From positions 1 through 64,000 of the forward strand of contig NZ_LYXE01000069.1 in the NCBI RefSeq assembly GCF_002532075.1: a DNA stretch of 64,000 bases, in the 5' to 3' direction. Below, piece by piece: positions 1 through 5,928 of the stretch. The notes under the pieces are model-generated. The model did not search any database. It saw nothing but the letters and a program-made list of their open reading frames with translations, and was not told the origin of the DNA. The position numbers were made by a program, and so were the translations under genes. The number at the start of each line of letters is the position of its first letter. Position 1 is the first letter of the stretch. Source of the stretch: Candidatus Chloroploca asiatica. GTDB lineage: Bacteria; Chloroflexota; Chloroflexia; Chloroflexales; Chloroflexaceae.

Positions 1-108
1 GGATGCGGCCTCGCCCCGGTACGGGCACCCCTTGCGGGTGCCCCGCCCCGGTACGGGCACCCCTTGCGGGTGCCCCGTTGTATCCGATTTCGTATGATGC
101 AATCGCCC
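1..108. mobile_element. Right end of MITE-like element, copy 1 (cut by window start)
   Basis: The segment holds two copies of a GC-rich unit reading GGTACGGGCACCCCTTGCGG, then the conserved end GTTGTATCCGATTTCGTATG and the 13-bp terminal repeat GATGCAATCGCCC at 96-108. The same right end is found in the complete element at 2178-2408 and, inverted, at 47866-48040. The base pair after the terminus is TG rather than the TA that flanks the other two copies, so the target duplication is either decayed or different. The left end lies outside the window. Confidence 0.75.
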
Positions 109-129
109 TGACGCCCTAACGGTAAGGAC

Positions 130-158
130 TTGACAAGAGAAAAGGCTCCGGGTATACT
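130..158 (+). promoter_or_regulatory. Consensus sigma-70 type promoter of trxA
   Basis: TTGACA (130-135) and TATACT (153-158) are separated by exactly 17 bp. The predicted start point, near 165, falls inside the GC-rich operator at 160-174, so a bound repressor should block initiation. Confidence 0.8.
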
Positions 159-159
159 A

Positions 160-174
160 TACCCCAGGGGGGTA
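160..174 (+). promoter_or_regulatory. CsoR/CstR-family operator overlapping the trxA start point
   Basis: TACCCC-AGG-GGGGTA is an inverted repeat of the kind bound by CsoR/RcnR/CstR-family repressors (TACCC..GGGTA half-sites). It sits immediately downstream of the -10 box of a consensus promoter, and a gene for that same repressor family lies two positions downstream at 663-947. Auto-control of the pair is therefore likely. Binding has not been shown. Confidence 0.7.
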
Positions 175-191
175 CCCCCGGAAGGTAATTT

Positions 192-242
192 ATGAAAGCT
201 ATAGTGCGGGTCGGGATGACCCGTCTTTGGGAGGAATTCTAA
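192..242 (+). CDS. Possible 16-aa leader peptide coupled to trxA
   Basis: ATG at 192 opens a 16-codon frame (MKAIVRVGMTRLWEEF) whose TAA stop overlaps the trxA ATG by one base (TAATG). A good Shine-Dalgarno, GGAAGG at 180-185, precedes it by 6 nt. A small hairpin, CGGGTC-GGGAT-GACCCG (207-223), lies inside. This arrangement would allow translational coupling to trxA. It may also be chance, because the frame is very short. Confidence 0.35.
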   Translation: MKAIVRVGMTRLWEEF

Positions 243-568
243 TGGCAAAGCCAATTGTGGTCACCGATGCTAACTTTGCGCAGCAGGTCTTGCAGGCTGA
301 GACGCCGGTTGTCGTTGATTTCTGGGCACCCTGGTGTGGGCCGTGTCGCGTGATCGGGCCAATCCTTGATAAACTGGCCGGTGAGTACGAAGGGCGCCTG
401 ACGATTGCCAAGGTCAATACCGATGAAGAGGTTCAGAATGCCAGCAAGCTGGGTATTCAGGGCATTCCGACCCTTGTCATCTTCAAGGATGGCCTTGAGA
501 TCGGGCGGATGGTTGGTTCACAGCCCGAGGCTCGCTATCGCGAGGCCTTCGATAAAATTCTCGCCTGA
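242..568 (+). CDS. trxA: Thioredoxin
   Basis: This 108-residue cytoplasmic disulfide reductase has the normal length of thioredoxin 1. The active site WCGPC is at residues 31-35, preceded by the usual VVVDFWAPW strand, and the cis-proline loop GIQGIPTLVIF is present. The start at 242 is chosen because GGGAGG (229-234) is 7 nt upstream; an in-frame ATG at 227 has no ribosome site. It is driven by the consensus promoter at 130-158 with a CsoR/CstR-type operator, and the matching repressor follows it. This points to a role in handling persulfide, sulfite or metal thiol stress, which is an inference from context. Confidence 0.95.
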   Translation: MAKPIVVTDANFAQQVLQAETPVVVDFWAPWCGPCRVIGPILDKLAGEYEGRLTIAKVNTDEEVQNASKLGIQGIPTLVIFKDGLEIGRMVGSQPEARYREAFDKILA

Positions 569-662
569 TTGATGTCGATAGTCAAGCTTGCATGCTAATC
601 TGTGCATGTAGACCCAAATAAGCGAGATATTTGGTTTCTATTTCAGATCGAGAGAGACTATT

Positions 663-947
663 ATGACCGATCAGGATCACGTACATACCCTTAGTGACCC
701 TCGGCGTGATGAGGTTCTGTTGCGCCTGCGCAAGATTGAAGGGCAAGTGCGTGGTATCCAGCGCATGGTCGAGGCTGGCCGTGACTGCCGCGAGATTGTC
801 ACCCAGGTAGCGGCAGTCAAGTCGGCTCTCTCGAGCGTGAGCAGTGTGGTACTGCAGTGTTATGCCCAAGGGTGCCTTGGCGATAGCGAGGTACCACAAG
901 AGCAAACGATTGCCGAGTTAATCGCACTCTTTCAGGGCGCAAAGTAA
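663..947 (+). CDS. CsoR/FrmR/CstR-family (DUF156) transcriptional repressor
   Basis: A 94-residue all-helical regulator with the family signature RLRKIEGQVRGIQRM at about 21-35. CsoR copper sensors use a Cys-His-Cys triad spaced +25 and +29. Here the cysteines are kept (C42 and C71, spacing 29), but the histidine position is Y67, with an additional C66 beside it. Loss of the His argues against Cu(I) sensing and resembles two-cysteine CstR persulfide sensors. It lies 94 bp after trxA with no operator of its own, so it is probably co-transcribed from 130-158. A hairpin terminator follows at 958-996. The ligand is inferred only. Confidence 0.88.
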   Translation: MTDQDHVHTLSDPRRDEVLLRLRKIEGQVRGIQRMVEAGRDCREIVTQVAAVKSALSSVSSVVLQCYAQGCLGDSEVPQEQTIAELIALFQGAK

Positions 948-957
948 GGCTAGGGGG

Positions 958-996
958 CTACGAGGAGAGGCCAGCAAAGCTGGCCTCTCCTCGTAG
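958..996. terminator. Perfect 18-bp stem-loop, likely bidirectional terminator
   Basis: Two 18-nt perfect complementary arms (958-975 and 979-996) enclose an AAA loop. The hairpin is followed by a short T-rich stretch and separates the convergent regulator and parB genes. It belongs to the set of long perfect hairpins listed under findings. Confidence 0.8.
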
Positions 997-1020
997 CACG
1001 TTATTTTAGGGGCGAGGAGC

Positions 1021-2082
1021 TTACTCTTCGGTTGGCCAGCCGCGTTGACGGGCCAGGTCACGCAGCCCACGACTGAGGCTCTCGAGTTGCTTCAAGAGCA
1101 ACCGGAGCTTGAAGGGTGCGCCATCGTCGTGCTCGACCCACTTATTGAGATCGCCCTCAACATAGGCCCGTGAAAGGCGATCAGTCTCGTCGACCATCTG
1201 GTCAAGCGAGCGAATGCGAAAGACGCGCGCTTTATTTTTGGGCTGATTCTCAACGGTCTCTTCTTCGACCCGTAGATACTGGTCATCGTCGTCAGTTCCG
1301 TCATCATCCCAGAGATCGGCGTCACGTTCGACCTCCTCCACAACAACCCCACTCGTTTTGGCGAGCGGGCCTCCCGCACTCCCATGATCAGCAGGTGAAG
1401 GTGTCGTGCGCAATTGCTCGCCAGCCTCGAGGGCCTGCAACGCCGTTTCAAGCGTCAGGTTAGGATTAGCTGCAAAATAGGCGGTCAGACGGCTCAACTC
1501 AGATGCCGACATACCTTCATCAGCGGCAAAGCGGGCCAATTCAAGCTGGGTTTTCGGACTCGGTACCCGACGGAGATGCTGGGCTTGCGTGACATTCAAC
1601 TCACCACGGCGTACCATCAACTGGACTTCTTCAGGCAATTCGAGCAAACCGAGATAGCGACGAACCGTGCGCCCCGTCATACCAACGAGTTTGCCCACGG
1701 CCTCATCCAGTTCACCTTCGGGTTGTTTGCCATGCTGCTCGATCAGATGGGCACGCAAACGCACATAGGCACGCGCCTGTTCAAGATCATTCAGATCCTG
1801 GCGCTGCACATTTTCGATCAACTGGCGCAGCAAGAGATCAGGATCATCGGCATCCAGTACGATGCACGGAACCCGTTCTAGCCCGAGCTGCACGGCTGCC
1901 GCACGGCGACGGCCACCATAGACAACCCGATACCGTCCGGTGCCAATTGCGACTACGCCAAGCGGTTGCAGCAGACCACACTCGGCAATCGTTGCGGCGA
2001 GACCAGCAAGATCACCCGGATCTTCGCGGACGCCCTCAGGATCGAGTTCAAGTTGTTGCGGATCAAGATAGAGGAGTTGCAT
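1021..2082 (-). CDS. ParB/Spo0J/Noc-like partition protein, orphan
   Basis: A 353-residue protein with an N-terminal ParB nuclease-like/CTPase domain: GLLQPLGVV, then GGRRRAAAVQLGLE (GERR-type box) and LIENVQRQDLNDLEQA. A helix-turn-helix covers about residues 125-175 (KLVGMTGRTVRRYLGLLELP). The C-terminal half is acidic and low in similarity, ending in a predicted helical segment. GGAGG sits just upstream of the ATG at 2082. No parA neighbour and no parS-like cluster was seen nearby, so it may be a nucleoid-occlusion or regulatory paralogue rather than the chromosomal segregation ParB. Confidence 0.85.
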   Translation of the reverse strand: MQLLYLDPQQLELDPEGVREDPGDLAGLAATIAECGLLQPLGVVAIGTGRYRVVYGGRRRAAAVQLGLERVPCIVLDADDPDLLLRQLIENVQRQDLNDLEQARAYVRLRAHLIEQHGKQPEGELDEAVGKLVGMTGRTVRRYLGLLELPEEVQLMVRRGELNVTQAQHLRRVPSPKTQLELARFAADEGMSASELSRLTAYFAANPNLTLETALQALEAGEQLRTTPSPADHGSAGGPLAKTSGVVVEEVERDADLWDDDGTDDDDQYLRVEEETVENQPKNKARVFRIRSLDQMVDETDRLSRAYVEGDLNKWVEHDDGAPFKLRLLLKQLESLSRGLRDLARQRGWPTEE

Positions 2083-2177
2083 ACCCTCCTGGCCTTCTCA
2101 CTGCAAAGTGTTCCCATAAGACGCACAAGTGTACCATAGATCGTGCCAGGGAGCAATCTGGACATGCATCGAACCTA

Positions 2178-2408
2178 GGGCGATTGCATCTTCTGTGTAT
2201 GCACCCGCGAGGGCACCCGCGAGGGCACCCGCGAGGGCACCCGCGAGGGCACCCGCGAGGGCACCCGCGAGGGGCACCCGCGAGGGGTGCCCCTACAGGG
2301 CCGGGGGGCGGGCCCGGTGTAGGGGCACCCCTCGCGGGTGCCCCGCCCCGGTACGGGTACCCCTTGCGGGTGCCCCGTTGTATCCGATTTCGTATGATGC
2401 AATCGCCC
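2178..2408. mobile_element. MITE-like element, copy 2 (complete, 231 bp)
   Basis: The ends are 13-bp perfect inverted repeats, GGGCGATTGCATC (2178-2190) and GATGCAATCGCCC (2396-2408), and both sides are flanked by TA (2176-2177 and 2409-2410). The interior has no gene: it holds a 12-bp tandem array (2201-2285), an inverted GC-rich middle, and the conserved right end GTTGTATCCGATTTCGTATG. TA duplication and short inverted repeats fit the IS630/Tc1-mariner style of non-autonomous element. No transposase is present in the window. Confidence 0.75.
2201..2285. repeat. 12-bp tandem repeat array (about 7 units)
   Basis: GCACCCGCGAGG is repeated six times without a mismatch (2201-2272), followed by one extra G and a seventh unit (2274-2285). 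A 12-bp unit keeps every frame open, which creates long false reading frames rich in Gly-His-Pro-Arg or Ala-Pro. The array lies inside the MITE and is a likely site of copy-number change. Confidence 0.9.
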
Positions 2409-2495
2409 TACCCACCCACGCACCCATGGCCCTCAGTTGCTGAGGGCCATGTTATACTATCCCCACATACCATGAACCAACGTGAGGTGCTGCCA

Positions 2496-3119
2496 ATGGT
2501 GCCATTGCTTGTTCGTACCTGTGAAGTAGGCCCCTGGCCGATGAATGCATATGCCCTGGTCTGCCCTCAGACTGGTGTGAGCGCCCTGGTTGATCCCGGG
2601 GCTGATCCCGAGCACTTGCTTGCGCTGCTGCAGGGTACGCAACCCGTCGCACTGATCTTGACCCATACCCATCGTGATCATATCGGCGCACTAGAAGAGA
2701 TGCGTGCCCTCCTGCACGTTCCTCTTTATGCCCACCCTGGCCCGCACGCCAACGATCTGCACCTCGAACTCGATGCGCACCTACATCACGATGCGACGCT
2801 GAACATTGGTGAAGGCCAGGTGCGTATCTATGCCACCCCCGGCCACTGCGCCGATCAGGTGAGTCTTGCTGTTGTTGGTGGCGAAGCGATCCTGGTTGGT
2901 GATACCCTCTTTGCCGGTGGCCCGGGACGTACCTGGTCAGCCAGAGATTTTCAGACGTCGCTTGCGACTCTTCGTACCGTTGTGCTGCCCTGGCCTGATA
3001 CGGCGCACTGCTATCCCGGCCACGGCCCCTCGTTTCGGCTCGGCGAAGTTCGCCCGCTGATCGAGCAATTCCTCGCTCGACAACACCCCGCCGATTTTTA
3101 CGGCCATGCTGAATGGTGA
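2496..3119 (+). CDS. MBL-fold metallo-hydrolase (glyoxalase II-like)
   Basis: A 207-residue hydrolase of the metallo-beta-lactamase fold. The binuclear metal motif THTHRDHIG is near residues 58-66, and the further ligands ATPGHCADQ, VGDTLF and YPGHGP follow in order, matching small hydroxyacylglutathione-hydrolase-like proteins. The start at 2496 is chosen because GAGGTG lies 7 nt upstream and similarity begins at VRTCEVGPWPMNAY; an in-frame ATG at 2472 is the alternative. A TATACT box at 2453-2458 follows a GGCCCTCA/TGAGGGCC hairpin. The upstream frame runs through the MITE and is not coding. The true substrate is unknown. Confidence 0.88.
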   Translation: MVPLLVRTCEVGPWPMNAYALVCPQTGVSALVDPGADPEHLLALLQGTQPVALILTHTHRDHIGALEEMRALLHVPLYAHPGPHANDLHLELDAHLHHDATLNIGEGQVRIYATPGHCADQVSLAVVGGEAILVGDTLFAGGPGRTWSARDFQTSLATLRTVVLPWPDTAHCYPGHGPSFRLGEVRPLIEQFLARQHPADFYGHAEW

Positions 3120-3131
3120 CATGGAGTAGTT

Positions 3132-4355
3132 ATGCTGCGCAAAGTTGCCCTTTTTACCAATGAGTATCCGCCCAATGTCTATGGTGGTGCTGGCGTTCAT
3201 GTTGAGTATCTGAGCCGTGCGCTCGCTAAGCTTGTGTCGGTAGAGGTGCGCTGTTTTGGCGATCAGGTCGTTGATGACCCCGCTCTCACGGTGCGTGGCT
3301 ATCCCCAGTGGGAGGAGACCAAACGCAATACCGACCCCCGCTTTTCTGGCGCCGTTGATGCGTTTGTCCGTTCACTCTTGATGTCCAAAGATACCCTTGA
3401 TGCTGATGTGGTGCATTGCCATACCTGGTATACCGATATGGGTGGCTTGCTCGCCGGCAAACTCTGGGGCATTCCCTATGTGTTGACTATCCACTCGCTC
3501 GAGCCGTTACGCCCGTGGAAGGTTGAGCAACTGGGCAATGGCTATCACCTCAGTTCCTGGATGGAACGCACGGCCATCGAGCAAGCGAGCGCGATTATTG
3601 CCGTCTCAAAAGAGACACGTTCCGATGTGCTGCGCTTCTTTAATATTGACCCTGAAAAGGTTCATGTGATCTATAATGGCATCGATCTGGCAGAGTATCG
3701 CCGCACGGCCGCAACTGATGCCTTGGAGCGTTACGGGATCGATCCTGCCCGTCCTTTTGTGCTCTTCGTTGGACGCATTACCCGTCAGAAGGGCATTATT
3801 CACCTGGTCAATGCCATTCCGCACATCGATCCCGCATTGCAAATCGTGCTCTGCGCCGGTGCCCCCGATACGCCCGAAATTGGCAAAGAGATGGAAGAAG
3901 GCGTGGCTATGGCGAGCGCCGGCCGCCCCGGTGTGATCTGGATCCGCGAGATGCTGGCCCGCCCCGATGTCATTCAGCTCTATTCGCATGCCGCTGTCTT
4001 CTGTTGCCCTTCGGTGTACGAGCCCTTTGGTATTATCAACCTTGAGGCGATGGCCTGTGAGACCGCAGTTGTCGCCTCGGCGGTTGGTGGCATCAAAGAG
4101 GTTGTCGTTCCCGAAGAGACCGGTCTGCTCGTTGATCCTGGTCTCAAGCCAGATAGTTTCGAGCCAGACGATCCGGCGGCTTTCTCGGCTGATCTGGCCG
4201 CGGCCATCAATCGTGTCGCAGGTGATGCAGCTCTCCGTGAACGTTTTGGGCTCGCCGGACGGCGTCGCGTTGAAGAGCATTTTAGCTGGGACGCGATTGC
4301 CCAGAAGACGCTTGCTCTGTATGAGTCGCTGGTTGCCGAGGGGACGCAAGGGTAG
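3132..4355 (+). CDS. glgA: Glycogen synthase, actinobacterial type (GT4 family)
   Basis: A 407-residue GT-B glycosyltransferase. The N-terminal donor loop reads EYPPNVYGGAGVHVEYLS and the C-terminal nucleotide-sugar site reads VYEPFGIINLEAMA with the E-x7-E pattern, as in the Corynebacterium/Mycobacterium-type glycogen synthases (GlgA/GlgM). It would elongate alpha-1,4-glucan from a nucleotide-glucose or make maltose-1-phosphate; sequence alone does not separate these. It starts 12 bp after the hydrolase stop, with GGAG upstream, so the two probably share a transcript. Confidence 0.88.
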   Translation: MLRKVALFTNEYPPNVYGGAGVHVEYLSRALAKLVSVEVRCFGDQVVDDPALTVRGYPQWEETKRNTDPRFSGAVDAFVRSLLMSKDTLDADVVHCHTWYTDMGGLLAGKLWGIPYVLTIHSLEPLRPWKVEQLGNGYHLSSWMERTAIEQASAIIAVSKETRSDVLRFFNIDPEKVHVIYNGIDLAEYRRTAATDALERYGIDPARPFVLFVGRITRQKGIIHLVNAIPHIDPALQIVLCAGAPDTPEIGKEMEEGVAMASAGRPGVIWIREMLARPDVIQLYSHAAVFCCPSVYEPFGIINLEAMACETAVVASAVGGIKEVVVPEETGLLVDPGLKPDSFEPDDPAAFSADLAAAINRVAGDAALRERFGLAGRRRVEEHFSWDAIAQKTLALYESLVAEGTQG

Positions 4356-4379
4356 CTGGCAAGCACAATAAAGTATGTT

Positions 4380-4766
4380 ATGATTCCGTTAGGAAGCAAT
4401 ACAAAGAGAGGAGCAAAGGCCATCGAGACTGGAATGATTGCCCGACGCGTGGTTGAACTGGCCGAGGATAAGCAGGCGCACGAAATCGTCTTGCTCGATA
4501 TCCGACCGCAGAGTACCATCGCTGATTATTTTGTGATCTGTTCTGCCGACAACGATCGTCAGATCAAGGCGATTGTTGAACACGTTGATGAAAAAATTCA
4601 GCAGGAATATGGCCTGAATCCTCGGATGGAGGGTACGCCGGACACCGGATGGATTGTGCTTGACTATGGCGATGTCGTCGTGCATGTCTTTAATCAACTT
4701 CAGCGCGACTACTATCGCCTCGAACGCCTCTGGAGTCTCGTTCCGCCAGTGGTGGTGGTGCAGTGA
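4380..4766 (+). CDS. rsfS: Ribosomal silencing factor RsfS (Iojap family)
   Basis: RsfS binds L14 of the large ribosomal subunit and blocks subunit joining in starvation. The family core KQAHEIVLLDIRPQSTIADY, EGTPDTGWIVLDYGDVVVHVF and YYRLERLW is complete. The first ATG (4380, 128 aa) has no ribosome site, and the ATG at 4434 is 20 nt from the only good one, GAGAGGAG (4406-4413). An ATC at 4422 lies at ideal 8-nt spacing and matches the usual N-terminus of the family, so a non-AUG start is possible. The stop overlaps the next gene. Confidence 0.9.
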   Translation: MIPLGSNTKRGAKAIETGMIARRVVELAEDKQAHEIVLLDIRPQSTIADYFVICSADNDRQIKAIVEHVDEKIQQEYGLNPRMEGTPDTGWIVLDYGDVVVHVFNQLQRDYYRLERLWSLVPPVVVVQ

Positions 4767-5485
4767 TGATGAATCTGGAACAAAAAAGAGCGGTCGTCAC
4801 AGGTGGGACAGGGGCGCTTGGCAGTGCCATTGTGCAGATCTTGCTCGCTGCCGGGGCCACGGTTGCGGTTCCCTCCCATCGCGAGCAGGATCTTGACCGT
4901 TTACGTGATCGTCTCGCGCTTCCGCCCCACGCTGCCCTCATCGGTGCACAGGTCGATCTCACGGATGAGCAGGCGGTGAACGCCTACTATAACCAGGTGG
5001 CGCAGGATTGTGGTGGGCTTGATATCCTCGTCAATGTGGCAGGAGGTTTCGACGGGGGTAAACCAGTCCATGAGAGCGGTTGGGCGATCTGGCAAACCCA
5101 ACTTGATCTGAATTTAAAAACAGCCGTGCTTTCGTGTGCTGCGGCTGTGCCCCATATGATGGCCCGAGGTGGCGGTGCGATTGTCAATGTGGGTACCCGC
5201 ACGGCGACGCAACCCGGGGCAAGGCTTGCTGCGTATGCTGCCTCAAAGCGGGCTATCTTGCAGCTTACCGAAGCACTTGCTGCCGAATTGCAACCATACC
5301 GCATTACGGCCAATACTATTTTGCCAAGTGTCATCGATACACCCGCAAACCGGAGTGCGATGCCCAATGCCAATTACGATGCATGGGTGCCCCCCGAGGC
5401 AATTGCCCGCGTCGTCCTCTTCCTAGTTGGCCCCGACGCACGCATCATCAGCGGGGCGCATGTCCCCGTTTATGGTGACGCCTGA
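4766..5485 (+). CDS. Short-chain dehydrogenase/reductase
   Basis: A 239-residue Rossmann-fold oxidoreductase. The cofactor loop is TGGTGALG, followed by the NVAGG motif and the YAASK catalytic pair. The residue 13 before the Tyr, normally the catalytic Ser, is Thr (VGTRT), a rare but tolerated change. The start overlaps the rsfS stop (TGATG), with GTG 4763 and ATG 4769 as alternatives, so translation is coupled. A 23-bp perfect hairpin terminates the unit. The substrate is not predictable. Confidence 0.88.
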   Translation: MMNLEQKRAVVTGGTGALGSAIVQILLAAGATVAVPSHREQDLDRLRDRLALPPHAALIGAQVDLTDEQAVNAYYNQVAQDCGGLDILVNVAGGFDGGKPVHESGWAIWQTQLDLNLKTAVLSCAAAVPHMMARGGGAIVNVGTRTATQPGARLAAYAASKRAILQLTEALAAELQPYRITANTILPSVIDTPANRSAMPNANYDAWVPPEAIARVVLFLVGPDARIISGAHVPVYGDA

Positions 5486-5512
5486 ACGACCCAGGTATTC
5501 TACACTGTGTCC

Positions 5513-5561
5513 GTGGGTCAAGGAACGCGGCTAGCGAAGCTAGCCGCGTTCCTTGACCCAC
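5513..5561. terminator. Perfect 23-bp stem-loop terminator
   Basis: The arms 5513-5535 and 5539-5561 are exact complements around a GAA loop; the loop-proximal part is GCTAGC-GAA-GCTAGC. The hairpin lies between the convergent SDR gene and the minus-strand hypothetical gene. No long T-tract follows, so action on both strands relies on stem stability. Confidence 0.8.
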
Positions 5562-5574
5562 AGACGCAACCCGC

Positions 5575-5862
5575 CTACTCACCCTCAGGGATATTCCCCG
5601 TCTCTTCGTATTCGCGCAAGGCACGTACAGCCTGTTCAAACGAAAAGTAGTAGATTTCGGCGTCCCACCGCCCATGCACTGGGTTCAGGCTGCACCAAAT
5701 GGCAATCTCTGCTGCACCGTCATGATAAACGGTTGCCGTCGCCAACCAGAGGTTCTGACAGCGTACAGCATGGGCACTTAGCAGTTCACCGCGAAAGGTG
5801 TCGGCCCCGGCTTCAGTCAAGATCTGGCCTGGATCCATCGCCGTTGTCGTCCTGCCTGCCAT
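5575..5862 (-). CDS. Conserved-looking hypothetical protein, 95 aa
   Basis: Not recognised. It is a small soluble protein with a compact alpha/beta pattern: CQNLWLATATVYHDGAAEIA looks like two strands, and FSFEQAVRALREYEETG is helical. AAGGAG is correctly spaced before the ATG at 5862, and the gene sits last in the mreB-PBP2 direction, 66 bp after the PBP2 stop. It shows no membrane segment or metal motif. It is treated as real because of the ribosome site, its length and its position between a promoter-sized gap and a terminator. Confidence 0.65.
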   Translation of the reverse strand: MAGRTTTAMDPGQILTEAGADTFRGELLSAHAVRCQNLWLATATVYHDGAAEIAIWCSLNPVHGRWDAEIYYFSFEQAVRALREYEETGNIPEGE

Positions 5863-5928
5863 CTCAAGTTGCTCCTTCCCGGGATGCAGTATGCTGTCTG
5901 GCTATTGGTATTATAACGCAAACTGTCC

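Noticed and set aside
1092-1881. Plus- and minus-strand frames overlapping parB
   Set aside because: They lie fully inside parB in other frames, without ribosome sites or recognisable domains.
2201-2285. Possible CRISPR array
   Set aside because: Units are 12 bp and directly adjacent, with no spacers, and no cas gene is near.
1947-2495. Long plus-strand open frame running into the metallo-hydrolase
   Set aside because: It crosses the parB 5' end and the 12-bp repeat array, whose unit length keeps all frames open; protein similarity and the ribosome site begin only at 2496.
3606-4349. 247-residue minus-strand frame opposite glgA
   Set aside because: It is antisense to a well-supported glycosyltransferase and its translation is low-complexity without motifs.
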